Of a stretch of DNA of 41,997 nucleotides, positions 9,091 through 17,036 are shown one piece after another. The notes under the pieces were generated by a model, which worked only from the letters and a program-made list of their open reading frames with translations, was not told the DNA's origin and searched no databases. The position numbers and the translations under genes are program-made. Where the stretch lies: positions 1 to 41,997 of the forward strand of contig NZ_PIOC01000006.1 of assembly GCF_003369575.1 (NCBI RefSeq), given 5' to 3'. Each line of letters begins with the position of its first letter. The first letter of the stretch is position 1. This DNA is from Oceanobacillus arenosus. GTDB taxonomy: Bacteria; Bacillota; Bacilli; Bacillales; Amphibacillaceae.

Positions 9091-9954
9091 TCACTTTTTC
9101 ACCACACCATGTCCTCCGAAGCCATTCCTCAAGGCAGCTACCACCTTGATGCTGAAAATGTCTTCCATTTGGCTATCATTACGAATAAACAATGAGTTTG
9201 CAATAATAGGTACAGAAATGCCTTTATCCATTGCTTCTTGCACAGCCCATTTTGCGTCGGGAGTTGAACCCACGATTCCCCTAATTTGTTCCAAATTTGA
9301 ATCTTCTACCAAAGCATCATGTGCCAATTGAATTAGCCAGCTTCTTATCACAGAGCCATTATTAAATACATTGGCAATTGCCGCCAAATCAAAGGGATAA
9401 TCGCTAGCCTCTAAAAGATGGAAGCCTTCCCCGATTGCTTCCATCATTCCATATTCGATGGCATTATGTACCGTCTTCACATAATGGCCGCTACCGGAAT
9501 TCCCACAATATAGGTTTCCATTTTCATACGCAATGCTCTTAAAAAACGGTTCAAGCTCTTGGCATACCACCTGATCTCCTCCTACCAGCAGACAAGGGCC
9601 TGTCCGTGCGCCAGATTGTCCACCAGATGTGCCACAATCAATATAATGGATTCCTTTTTCCTTGGCAGCCTTTGCTCTTCGCACCGAATCTTTATAGTAT
9701 GAGTTTCCTGCTTCAATGATGATATCATCGCTGGACAACTGATTCATTAATTCTTGTACAATATTTTCTGTAACCTCACCAGCGGGCAAGGTAAGCCATA
9801 TAATTTTCTGCTTCTCCAAACGGTCTAACATTAAGTCAATACTCTCATATACTTCTATTTCTTCAGCAGCGGCCCTCAGGCGTGAAGCCTCGGACACCGT
9901 ATACCCACATACGAAATAATGATGCTCTTGAATATTTAATGCAAGATTGCAAAG
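9091..9954 (-). pseudogene. 6-phosphogluconate dehydrogenase (short YqeC-like form), N-terminus lost
   Basis: The family oxidises and decarboxylates 6-phosphogluconate in the pentose phosphate pathway. Homology runs in one frame from about 9954 ('NLALNIQEHHYFVCGYTVSE') to the typical short-form end 'AALRNGFGGHGVVKK'. Substrate and catalytic motifs are intact: 'GTSGGQSGARTGPCLLVGG' and 'GSGHYVKTVHNAIEYGMME'. The first ~13 residues, which in the family carry the GLGKMG dinucleotide-binding loop, are missing; a TAG stop (9955-9957) sits where they should begin. The only start in the open frame is a GTG at 9897 without a ribosome site. I call it a 5'-truncated pseudogene; a GTG-started protein would lack the cofactor loop. 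Confidence 0.8.
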
Positions 9955-10098
9955 CTAGAAGAAATTGAAAGTCTCCATGAATTGGCCGATTGTCTTTTCG
10001 ATGATCTGCTACAAAAGTGCATCGATCTTGATTCTATCAGTATTTCACAGCTTTCACGACGTTTAAAAGGAATATTTTCCATCAAAGTGCCAGTTTGA
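9940..10098 (+). pseudogene. Unidentified coding fragment
   Basis: An open stretch between stops reads 'KLEEIESLHELADCLFDDLL', then 'DLDSISISQLSRRLKGIF', with a strongly helical composition typical of real protein. There is no start codon with a ribosome site. Its ends abut the truncated 6PGDH and GNAT fragments, so it looks like an internal piece left by rearrangement. The family is not recognised. Confidence 0.3.
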
Positions 10099-10149
10099 AG
10101 CAATATTTTCTGCTTGTTCTTGTGTCATAACACTAAAATTATAATCCAT
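10063..10149 (-). pseudogene. N-terminal fragment of a GNAT-type acetyltransferase
   Basis: AAGGGG lies just before an ATG at 10149, and the reading MDYNFSVMTQEQAENIASNW followed by HFDGKYSF is the opening of a known Bacillus GNAT type (normally continuing '..YSFYDM'). A TAA follows directly at 10063-10065, where homology also ends. The rest of the gene is gone. Confidence 0.6.
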
Positions 10150-10217
10150 AAAAATCCCCTTCGCATCTTTAATAATCCTAAACCTAATGCAACAATCCTG
10201 CGACTTTAGTGACTAGT

Positions 10218-10319
10218 GACACAAGAGTGGTGTCTTTGAAAATATTGTTATATCAGTTATTATAATAGCCAAGACTTAAGATTTATGTCTTTATTAGTTT
10301 TTGACACAAAAGTATTGTC
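10218..10319. other. Two similar 17-bp inverted-repeat sites in a gene desert
   Basis: GACACAAGAGTGGTGTC (10218-10234) and GACACAAAAGTATTGTC (10303-10319) agree at 14 of 17 positions and lie 85 bp apart. The second overlaps a TTGACA -35-like hexamer. They look like operators for an unknown regulator. No intact gene lies between 10150 and 10753. Confidence 0.3.
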
Positions 10320-10398
10320 TATCTAAATATTGAGGTTATATCGAATAAGAATATATCGGCAAATCATAAAATGCATATATATTTGTGAAAGGACTTTC

Positions 10399-10425
10399 TA
10401 ACGGGCAGTAAGAGTTAAATAAAGG
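10399..10425. repeat. Family C short repeat, copy 1 (diverged)
   Basis: 'taacgggcagtaagagttaa' followed by 'ataaagg' matches the core AACGGG..AG..AGTT.AATAAGG shared by eight sites between 10.4 and 17.1 kb. Confidence 0.5.
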
Positions 10426-10524
10426 TTTAAAAGGGAAGTAACAATAGAACAGAGCTCACTAAAAAAAGGTACAATTGTCAATAAAGTTAATTGCTTAAGG
10501 AAAGGTTAATTCATGGGAGGCAAT

Positions 10525-10651
10525 ATGGGAAGGATCGGTGTAAACCGAATTTATAGAAATAACTGAAATGACATATGAGAGTTTGTGAAAAGATTTACTT
10601 AAAGGGGCAGTGGAAGAAGACATATTACAAAAAAATAAACAAATTTCATAA
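10525..10651 (+). pseudogene. Broken small ORF, family unknown
   Basis: GGGAGG precedes an ATG reading MGRIGVN. A one-base shift then leads into 'EFIEITEMTYESL', an in-frame TGA, and 'KDLLKGAVEEDILQKNKQIS' before a TAA. The continuous protein-like character across a shift and a stop suggests a decayed gene of about 40 codons. A terminator follows at once. Confidence 0.3.
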
Positions 10652-10652
10652 T

Positions 10653-10681
10653 ATCGTTCTTCAGCGGGACGATAATTTTTT
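10653..10681 (+). terminator. Terminator after the broken small ORF
   Basis: Stem ATCGTTC / GGACGAT (one G-T pair), 7-nt loop, then AATTTTTT. Confidence 0.7.
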
Positions 10682-10753
10682 ATATGAAATTAAAGCCAAA
10701 TCAATAAATTGCCCGTCTAATGGGTGAAAGGGAATTAAGGAGGTGGCTATTGA

Positions 10754-11275
10754 TTGCTAGATTTAGTAAAGGAAGCTCAAAAAGGTAACGATAAAGCATT
10801 TATGGCTTTGTTTCAGAAATATGAACAGGATATTTATAGAATGGCTTTTGTGTATGTGAAAAATCCAAACGATGCACTTGATGTGGTTCAAGAAACAGCA
10901 TATCGTTCATTTAAATCAATCAAAAATCTAAAAGAACCTAAGTATTTTAAAACTTGGTTAATAAGAATTTCGATTAGTTGTTCAATGGATTTACTTCGGA
11001 AAAAGAAGAAAGTAGTTTATTTAAAGCCAGAACTAGAGGGAAATTTATCGGATGATATAAACGAAGATATTGATTTAGAAGTGACGGTTCGTGACTTAAT
11101 CGAGCGTTTAAATGAAGATGAAAAAAGTGTTATTATTTTAAGATTTTACGAAGGGTTAACTCTAAAAGAAATATCCAAAACATTGAATATTCCCTTGGGT
11201 ACGGCAAAGACGATTTTATATAGAGCGTTAGACAAGCTCCGTAAAAATTTGAAGGGAGATGATTTTTATGAGTAA
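10754..11275 (+). CDS. ECF-type RNA polymerase sigma factor
   Basis: Alternative sigma factor of the SigV/SigM type, 173 residues. Region 2 ('YRMAFVYVKNPNDALDVVQE') and region 4 ('LRFYEGLTLKEISKTLNIPL', then 'GTAKTILYRALDKLRK') are both complete. The start is a TTG at 10754, preceded by AAGGAGG at 9-nt spacing. The stop overlaps the next gene by 8 nt, so the two are translationally coupled, the usual sigma/anti-sigma arrangement. A CGTCTA (10714-10719) looks like an ECF -10 element, but I find no matching -35. Which of the B. subtilis ECF factors it matches cannot be decided by eye. Confidence 0.9.
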   Translation: MLDLVKEAQKGNDKAFMALFQKYEQDIYRMAFVYVKNPNDALDVVQETAYRSFKSIKNLKEPKYFKTWLIRISISCSMDLLRKKKKVVYLKPELEGNLSDDINEDIDLEVTVRDLIERLNEDEKSVIILRFYEGLTLKEISKTLNIPLGTAKTILYRALDKLRKNLKGDDFYE

Positions 11276-12224
11276 TAAGATTAAACAAGAAATGAATAAA
11301 ATTGAAATACCAAAGGAACTGAGCGAAAGAAGCAAAATGGGTGTTTCTCAAGCAAAGAAAGAAATGAATAAGGATAGAAAAAGAATTAATGTAAAAGGCA
11401 TCGGTATTGCTGCCGCTTTACTTGTGTCTGTTGGAGCATTCACCTTATTTAATAACGATACCCCAGATGGTACAACAGAAAGTCAAGAAGCACTCGTTGT
11501 TAATGAGGATGGAAGTGTAGAAATCCCAGCTATTCAATTACCAGAAGACACTTCAAGTGCGAGTATGATTGGCTTAATTATATATAACGGGAAAGTTTAT
11601 ACCCAAGCAGCGACAGAGATAGATCCAGAAGATGCAAAAGCTATTATAGGTGATAAACTCGGAACTACAAAAGGAACAATTGATGAATGGAGTAAGCAAG
11701 AAGCCTATGATGAAGAGTTCGCTTCAACAATTGGAGAAACAGACGTATATTCTGTAAAAGGATACGATAAAGACTTTAGGATAATGACATACCAAGAACA
11801 GGATGGTAAGAAATACGCAGAGTTCTATGAAAACCTTAACGGAATAACAATAAATAGTGGTGAGGGTGTGTTTGGTCAATTAAATATGGTTAGTAATGTA
11901 TCCTCTGCACAGTATAGAAACTTTAGTGATTGGGATAACGGTATTAAAAATTATCAGTCTGTTACAAGTATGCAAGCATTAAATATCTTTCTAGAAGAAC
12001 TGAATAAGGTGAAGCCTCTTCCTCGCGAAGAAAATTCAGACCCAATAGGTAATTCTCCAAACAGAAACAACGAGGACTTCAGGGAATTAAGCATTAACTT
12101 GAATGATGGTTCTTTAGTTAGATTAACACTTCTCAGAGACGGATATATCTATTATGGATTTATGGATGTGTATTTTGAAATGAATGAGGACGTATTTTTA
12201 AAAATGTGGAGCCAACTTGAGTAA
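11268..12224 (+). CDS. Membrane-anchored probable anti-sigma factor
   Basis: 318 residues with one transmembrane helix (about 43-61, 'VKGIGIAAALLVSVGAFTLF'), a short basic N-terminal segment inside the cell (about 40 residues) and a large outer domain with no family that I recognise. This topology, and the overlap with the ECF sigma gene, mark it as the cognate anti-sigma factor that would hold the sigma factor until an envelope signal triggers release. I start at 11268, about 10 nt after AAGGGAG; the ATG at 11259 is too close. No zinc-type HxxxCxxC motif is present, so it is not a ZAS protein. The function is inferred from position. Confidence 0.65.
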   Translation: MSNKIKQEMNKIEIPKELSERSKMGVSQAKKEMNKDRKRINVKGIGIAAALLVSVGAFTLFNNDTPDGTTESQEALVVNEDGSVEIPAIQLPEDTSSASMIGLIIYNGKVYTQAATEIDPEDAKAIIGDKLGTTKGTIDEWSKQEAYDEEFASTIGETDVYSVKGYDKDFRIMTYQEQDGKKYAEFYENLNGITINSGEGVFGQLNMVSNVSSAQYRNFSDWDNGIKNYQSVTSMQALNIFLEELNKVKPLPREENSDPIGNSPNRNNEDFRELSINLNDGSLVRLTLLRDGYIYYGFMDVYFEMNEDVFLKMWSQLE

Positions 12225-12237
12225 AATATTATTCAGC

Positions 12238-12262
12238 AAACGGGTGCAAGAATTTAACAAGG
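12238..12262. repeat. Family C short repeat, copy 2
   Basis: 'aaacgggtgcaagaatttaa' continuing 'caagg', 14 nt after the anti-sigma stop. It runs directly into the terminator at 12261. Confidence 0.65.
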
Positions 12263-12290
12263 TGATCATAGAAGATTTGATCGCCTTTTT
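12261..12290 (+). terminator. Terminator of the sigma/anti-sigma operon
   Basis: GGTGATCA / TGATCGCC stem, 9-nt loop, TTTTT tail. It forms the right half of a family C repeat. Confidence 0.8.
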
Positions 12291-12439
12291 CTTCTGGAAA
12301 ATTTAATAATTTGCTTGGAATATTATGGGATAATATTAAGTTATAAAGATATTGAGCAAAGGTGCAGAAGAGTTGAAGATGAAATCTGTTGACTGTATAT
12401 TTAAAATATAAAAATTCAACAAACAAAAGGGTGGAAGAA

Positions 12440-12892
12440 ATGATAAAGGGGTTATATGAAGCACATTTACCTGTGAAGAATTTAGATATTTCAATTGAAT
12501 TCTACCGAAAATTAGGTTTGAGGTTCGCTTGGCGTGATGAAGACACTGCATTCTTTTGGATAGAAGAAGGGAAAAGTTGGTTAGGATTATGGGAAGGGAA
12601 GGAGTATCAAACACCATACCACCCTTCTTTGAGGCATGTTGCTTTTCGAGTTACATATGAGGGTTTAAAAGATTCTTTACAATGGCTTGAATCCATCCAA
12701 GTTGAACCTGTTTCTTTTGGAAAGAGAACATTGATAGAGCCTTTTGTAAGACCAAATCAAGGAAATGCTTCGATTTACTTTGATGACCCAGATGGAAATA
12801 GTTTAGAATTGATGTGTTATGTCGAAGTTCCAGACAAATTAAAATATATTACGGAAAAGTTGTCATTTGAGGACTGGGAGAATTTAATTTAG
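12440..12892 (+). CDS. VOC (glyoxalase/bleomycin-resistance fold) family protein
   Basis: 150 residues with two beta-alpha-beta-beta-beta modules. It opens 'YEAHLPVKNLDISIEFYRKL' and carries 'RHVAFRV' at the second half and 'IYFDDPDGNSLELMCY' near the end, supplying the His and Glu positions that usually bind a metal in this superfamily. GGGTGG precedes the ATG at 12440; an upstream ATG at 12389 has no ribosome site. VOC members include glyoxalases, dioxygenases and thiol transferases for antibiotics, and the substrate cannot be read here. It stands alone between two family C repeats. Confidence 0.8.
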   Translation: MIKGLYEAHLPVKNLDISIEFYRKLGLRFAWRDEDTAFFWIEEGKSWLGLWEGKEYQTPYHPSLRHVAFRVTYEGLKDSLQWLESIQVEPVSFGKRTLIEPFVRPNQGNASIYFDDPDGNSLELMCYVEVPDKLKYITEKLSFEDWENLI

Positions 12893-12917
12893 TTAGTAGT
12901 ATATTTAATAACTTGAG

Positions 12918-12965
12918 ATTGTGAAGAACTGTACTTAAACAAACGGGTGCATTAGTTCAGTAAGC
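12918..12965. repeat. Family C short repeat, copy 3
   Basis: Left arm 'attgtgaagaactgtactta', then 'aaacgggtgcattagttcag' and 'taagc', 26 nt after the VOC stop. The left arm also occurs in the copies at 15984 and 17037. Confidence 0.7.
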
Positions 12966-13178
12966 TATTCGCAGCAATCATTATCTTGATCTTACGGAAT
13001 AGGGGCAATTCAGGAATAAGAATTTCTAAGGAGAGTTTTGATGGGTGCTATCGCTTAACACCTTTTCAATTAGGCAATTGTATGAAAATAATATAGACTA
13101 ACTATTCGTATAATTTTGTAATCTTGGGGGGTAATGATGTGAATGACGATTTTATTGTAATGGCAAAAAAAGGGCAGG

Positions 13179-13658
13179 ATGATCATACTGGCTGTTTTTT
13201 GCCTCGTTTTTGTAGCGGTGGGCATATTCATTTTATCGGTACCATTTAATGAACCAATGTGGCCGATGGTGATAGGAATTCTTACCATCGCAGTATTCGG
13301 GCTTTGCTTCCTATACTATGTAAAAGTAATTGTCATAAGGGAACCGGCAGTGGTTATCACGAAAGAAGGAATTATAGACCAGTCTAGTTATATAGGAGCA
13401 GGCCTTGTCAGATGGGAGGATATTGAAGCGATTGACCTAGTTAACTTTTCGGGTCAGGTGTTTCTTGGCATTTTTACATTTGACAGTGAATTGATCATTA
13501 ACCGATCAAGCGGAATGGAGAAATTGTTTAATCAATTAAACAAACGGTTACTGCCATCACAAGTCAACATACCCGTAAATAATTTAGCTTGTTCTGCGGA
13601 TGATCTTGTGAATGCTATTGGTGAACGTTGGGAAACGGGGATGAAGAAAGAATCTTAA
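13179..13658 (+). CDS. STM3941-like membrane protein, probably frameshifted at its 5' end
   Basis: 159 residues with two transmembrane helices at the N-terminus ('IILAVFCLVFVAVGIFIL' and 'MVIGILTIAVFGLCFLYYV') followed by a PH-like soluble domain ('VVITKEGIIDQSSYIGAGLV', 'RWEDIEAIDL'), the layout of the STM3941 family. Function unknown. The missing first dozen residues are present in another frame: a GTG at 13139 behind GGGGGG reads VNDDFIVMAKKG, and removing one G near 13174-13175 joins it to MIILAVF. So the gene is either frameshifted, or starts weakly at 13179 with AGGG too close to the ATG. Confidence 0.6.
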   Translation: MIILAVFCLVFVAVGIFILSVPFNEPMWPMVIGILTIAVFGLCFLYYVKVIVIREPAVVITKEGIIDQSSYIGAGLVRWEDIEAIDLVNFSGQVFLGIFTFDSELIINRSSGMEKLFNQLNKRLLPSQVNIPVNNLACSADDLVNAIGERWETGMKKES

Positions 13659-13755
13659 CTTCTTTTGATCAATCTTTTTTTCAAAACACGCTTTTTCTCT
13701 TTTTTCAAGGTTTACTAGGTTAACTTAATTAAACTTTTTACTGGAGGTGTAATAA

Positions 13756-14643
13756 ATGTTTTTCAAAAGAAAACCAAAAATAAGTGAGCAAACAATTAAA
13801 GGACTAGTGCAGAAACTGGAAAAGACGTATACGGATAAGGATATCGAACAATTGACAGAAATATTTCATCAGGACCATCGCAATATTTCCTTTTTAAATC
13901 ACTTTTCCCTCATGATGAATTTTCAAATCTACAATATTACATTCGAAATTCTCAACCTCGAAATATTAGATATGAGTGAGGAGGAAGCAACATTTACATA
14001 TACACGGAAGCATATGTATAAATGTGTGAATGAAGAGGATGAAAACGGAACAAAACCGAACAATATATCAAGCTACTATGTACAGCTTAAGGTAGAAGGT
14101 AAAACGATTTGGATCATGAGATATGCAAGATACAGCGAGCTGCTTTTGGATCTTGAAGGGAAAATTATGCCGGATGAAAAGGCGGTTGTGCCTCCAGGGG
14201 CCGAGTACTTCGGCAATATGAAGCGGTTTATTGATATCATTCAGCTTGAGCATTTTAAGCCGGCCACTTATCTTATATACCGCGATAGTGAGTTCATCGG
14301 ATACTATCCCGAAAAGGAACGCTATTCATATCGGACATCGGAAAAGCTTACCTTCGATTACTTTCAAGAGATGGAAGCTGACTCGATTGAAGAGCATACA
14401 AAAGACTTCATTGAGGGGAACACAGTGGAATATAGTAATATTCTGGTGCAGGAGAAGCATTACTCCATCATTGAAATGAAATTCGGGGGCAAATCCGGAT
14501 TGCAACATGAACTGATCTTGAGCATGCTTGCCCCGGATGGGTTCTTTATGGTCCGTTTTCTGAAAAGCCGCAACGCCCCGATTGAGGAGGAATTGCGCCA
14601 GCGCCTGATAGAACAGATGAAGACCGCTGCAACTAAGCGTTAG
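13756..14643 (+). CDS. Uncharacterised 295-residue protein
   Basis: I do not recognise a family. GGAGGTG precedes the ATG. There is no signal peptide or membrane helix, so it is cytoplasmic. The first ~130 residues ('LVQKLEKTYTDKDIEQLTEI' and alternating strands ending 'IWIMRYAR') have the look of an NTF2/SnoaL-like fold. The second half is a separate alpha/beta domain rich in Tyr, Glu and Lys. The last ~150 nt are clearly GC-richer than the neighbours ('gaaaagccgcaacgccccga'), suggesting arrival from elsewhere. It has no operon partner. Confidence 0.7.
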   Translation: MFFKRKPKISEQTIKGLVQKLEKTYTDKDIEQLTEIFHQDHRNISFLNHFSLMMNFQIYNITFEILNLEILDMSEEEATFTYTRKHMYKCVNEEDENGTKPNNISSYYVQLKVEGKTIWIMRYARYSELLLDLEGKIMPDEKAVVPPGAEYFGNMKRFIDIIQLEHFKPATYLIYRDSEFIGYYPEKERYSYRTSEKLTFDYFQEMEADSIEEHTKDFIEGNTVEYSNILVQEKHYSIIEMKFGGKSGLQHELILSMLAPDGFFMVRFLKSRNAPIEEELRQRLIEQMKTAATKR

Positions 14644-14710
14644 TTTGACCGGCCGCCATATTTCAATAGGAAGGGAAACCCCGCAAAATGCAGAAAAACG
14701 GGATGGTGGG

Positions 14711-14741
14711 TAACGGGGTAGCAGTTTAGTTGAGTAAGAGG
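14711..14741. repeat. Family C short repeat, copy 4 (diverged)
   Basis: 'taacggggtagcagtttagt' continuing 'tgagtaagagg', 67 nt after the stop of the 295-aa protein gene and before the broken acetyltransferase. Confidence 0.5.
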
Positions 14742-14810
14742 AATAGATAAAAAGATGTCGAATTTATTTACTTGTTGAAATTGAGGTCTTGGAGGATACA
14801 TTTTGAAGTG

Positions 14811-15120
14811 GTGGAAACATCACTAAAGAATTCTATTCACTGAATCATTGTCAATGATAATGAACCAATTGTTGGCATAGGGAGAATTGTTGGCGATGGG
14901 GCTATCTATTTCTATATTCAAGATATATTGGTTCATCCAGATTATCAAAAAAATGGTATTGGGAAAGAAATATTGAGTTGAATACTTAAATTGGAATGTC
15001 CCAGATATGGCGTTTGTCGGTTTGTTTGCATCACAAGGTGAAGAATCGTTCTATGAAAAATATGATTTTAAAGATTACTTACCAAACATGACGGTATGTT
15101 TACTGTAATTTCAAAAAATA
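14811..15120 (+). pseudogene. Decayed GNAT acetyltransferase
   Basis: Recognisable GNAT sequence is spread over two frames. 'IVGIGRIVGDGAIYFYIQDI' and 'LVHPDYQKNGIGKEILS' (the acetyl-CoA loop Q-K-N-G-I-G) end in a TGA. After a one-base shift, 'VPDMAFVGLFASQGEESFYE' and 'KYDFKDYLPNMT' continue, and another shift is needed to reach the usual 'GMFTVIS' ending. An upstream in-frame TGA (ahead of 'IIVNDNEP') also breaks it. At least two stops and two shifts make it a pseudogene. Confidence 0.8.
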
Positions 15121-15204
15121 TACATTATAGATTTTTAATTGTAGGAGAAGACATCAATCAATATTAAAGCAATTGTTCTCCCAATAACCCTTTTTCCATA
15201 TTAA

Positions 15205-15231
15205 GCTAATTGGTGCATTACTTTAAGAAGG
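15205..15231. repeat. Family C short repeat, copy 5 (diverged)
   Basis: 'ctaattggtgcattacttta' continuing 'agaagg'; compare 'aacgggtgc.ttagtt.aataagg'. It lies in the 15121-15342 gap, which holds no gene. Confidence 0.4.
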
Positions 15232-15250
15232 AAATCTGAACCTGTTATTC

Positions 15251-15282
15251 AACTAATGGGGCAGATTAATGGAATAAGAAGG
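15251..15282. repeat. Family C short repeat, copy 6 (diverged)
   Basis: 'aactaatggggcagattaat' continuing 'ggaataagaagg', about 20 nt after the previous copy and about 60 nt before the lipoprotein gene. Confidence 0.45.
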
Positions 15283-15342
15283 TGTTATTAAGAGTGTGCC
15301 GAAATATTTTAGTAAATTCAATTTAAGAATGGGGGAGCTTCT

Positions 15343-15966
15343 TTGATAAAAAACTATTTCATGTTCAGTACTATCCTATTTTTTTTCTTAGTATTAAGCT
15401 CTGGTTGCACTAATTCAAGTGACAATATAGTTACTATTTCAGTTAATTCCGATTCCGAATATGTGAATACCTTTGAGGATTTAAATTTAGGAGTACTATA
15501 TGATTTTGATTTTAAATTACCCAATGCAGATAAAAGTTGGGTAAATCTTTGGGTAGAAAGATACTATTATGGAAAAAAAGAATCTAAACCATTAACGCAC
15601 TTATCCTATGGTAACAGCCCTAATGAAGTGGACGAAGGGCATTTGGGGTTTGGTATGATCAATCCAAATTCAGAAGACACTTTAGTTTTTGTTTATGGAC
15701 CTGGTGTAAGCACTCAACCATCAATAATTGAAGATGAATCTAAGACTGATATTATTAGTTCTTGGGACTATGCCATTGGTAATGAAGAAATAGAGTTAGA
15801 ATTGGGTGAAACAAAGATATTAGCAGTATATAGGGAAACTGAAGGTAATTCAATTAGTACCATTGATTTACAAGATGAGGAATCAGTAAATAGAATGATT
15901 AAAGAAGATGCTATGGTACTATTACTGAAGATAAAGATAGAAGAAAAAAATGCAAATCAGAACTAA
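15343..15966 (+). CDS. Lipoprotein of unknown function
   Basis: 207 residues. The TTG start at 15343 follows GGGGGAG. The N-terminus is a lipoprotein signal ('STILFFFLVLSSGC', lipobox Cys22), so the protein should be tethered outside the membrane. The mature part is acidic and strand-rich ('WVNLWVERYYYGKKESKPLT') and ends with charged residues; no catalytic motif or family is recognised. It stands alone with family C repeats on both sides, which fits a single-gene cargo of the accessory zone. Confidence 0.7.
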   Translation: MIKNYFMFSTILFFFLVLSSGCTNSSDNIVTISVNSDSEYVNTFEDLNLGVLYDFDFKLPNADKSWVNLWVERYYYGKKESKPLTHLSYGNSPNEVDEGHLGFGMINPNSEDTLVFVYGPGVSTQPSIIEDESKTDIISSWDYAIGNEEIELELGETKILAVYRETEGNSISTIDLQDEESVNRMIKEDAMVLLLKIKIEEKNANQN

Positions 15967-15983
15967 TTAACTGTATTTAGTTA

Positions 15984-16030
15984 AATTGCGAAGAAATGTA
16001 CTTAAAGTAACGGGTGCGATAGTTAAATTA
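15984..16030. repeat. Family C short repeat, copy 7
   Basis: Left arm 'attgcgaagaaatgtactta', then 'taacgggtgcgatagttaaa', 18 nt after the lipoprotein stop and running into the terminator at 16030. This matches the layout of copies 2 and 3. Confidence 0.7.
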
Positions 16031-16060
16031 GACGATCATTGAATTGATTGTCTTTTATTT
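16030..16060 (+). terminator. Terminator of the lipoprotein gene
   Basis: AGACGATCA / TGATTGTCT stem with a 6-nt loop (one G-T pair) and a T-rich tail. It forms the right half of family C copy 7. Confidence 0.7.
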
Positions 16061-16164
16061 TTGGTAAAACAATGGGAATATTATGCTATTATTGATTTAC
16101 AAAGATCTTCAGCTAACAAAGCAGTAGGGTTTAGGATTAATCAATAAATAAAATGGAGTAGGTA

Positions 16165-16986
16165 ATGTCTTTGGAATATATCACAACTCAATTAATAATG
16201 ATTGCATTATTTATCTTAATCATTCATTCAATCGAAACACTAGCATATTCCGTACGTTTATCAGGTGCAAGGGTGAAACTATTAGCATCGGCTCTTTCCC
16301 TATTTAACGTGATGGTAATGGTTTCAAGGTTAGCGAATATGATGCAACAGCCTTTTACAGGAAGTTTGATAGATAATGCACCAAAAGAAAATGCTTTAGA
16401 ATTCGTTGCTAGTCAATATCGAATTCTAATTGGTTCTGCAACATTAGGAACAATTATTGGTCTACTTTTGTTACCGACATTTATTGCTATCTTTTCGAGG
16501 GCAATCATTCATTTAGCAGAGGAACGAGGGTCTATTCCTGCGTTATTGAAAAAAGGGTTTACTATACCTTACTTAAAACGTGCAAGAAAACATATTCATT
16601 TACCTAGGTATGCTTATTTAAAAGATATGAACTGGCGAGATATACCGATTAAATTATTTTGCACTAATATGTTGATTACAGCAATTTATACAATAGGAGT
16701 ATTATCTGCACTATATGCAGCGTTGCTTGCACCTGAACGGGCGACAACAGCCGTAATGGCATCGGGTTTAATTAATGGTGTAGCCACAATCTTACTCATT
16801 GTCTTTATCGACCCTAAAATTTCAATCCTTGCAGATGATGTGATTAACCAAAAGGGAAGCTATGTTAATTTAAAAAGTGCATCTATTATGATGGTGACAT
16901 CGAGGTTATTAGGAACACTGTTAGCACAAGTGTTATTCATTCCAGGTGCGAAGTATATTGCTTGGTTTACTCAGTTCATTGTGTAG
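16165..16986 (+). CDS. amj: Lipid II flippase Amj (YdaH family)
   Basis: Amj moves the peptidoglycan precursor lipid II across the membrane and can replace MurJ. The protein has 273 residues and multiple hydrophobic helices. Family stretches are clear: 'SIETLAYSVRLSGARVKLLA', 'VMVSRLANMMQQPFTGSLID' and 'GLINGVATILLIVFIDPKIS'. GGAG precedes the ATG. In B. subtilis amj is induced by the ECF factor SigM when MurJ is blocked; I see no SigM-type promoter in the 100 nt before this gene. A perfect palindrome begins at the last base of its stop codon. Confidence 0.9.
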   Translation: MSLEYITTQLIMIALFILIIHSIETLAYSVRLSGARVKLLASALSLFNVMVMVSRLANMMQQPFTGSLIDNAPKENALEFVASQYRILIGSATLGTIIGLLLLPTFIAIFSRAIIHLAEERGSIPALLKKGFTIPYLKRARKHIHLPRYAYLKDMNWRDIPIKLFCTNMLITAIYTIGVLSALYAALLAPERATTAVMASGLINGVATILLIVFIDPKISILADDVINQKGSYVNLKSASIMMVTSRLLGTLLAQVLFIPGAKYIAWFTQFIV

Positions 16987-17015
16987 TAAAGAAAATACAT
17001 ATGTATTTTCTTTAC
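16986..17015. terminator. Perfect 30-bp palindrome after amj
   Basis: GTAAAGAAAATACAT is followed at once by its exact reverse complement. The stem would close on a tight loop and is followed by a weak T-rich stretch, so a terminator is the simplest reading, though it lacks a clean T-run. Confidence 0.55.
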
Positions 17016-17036
17016 TCTTAGATAAATTGAAGGGAA

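Noticed and set aside
10754..12224. Control of the yxlEFG-like operon by the ECF sigma factor of this window
   Set aside because: The loci are 10 kb apart, no ECF-type promoter is visible at 25.3 kb, and a GntR operator is present instead.
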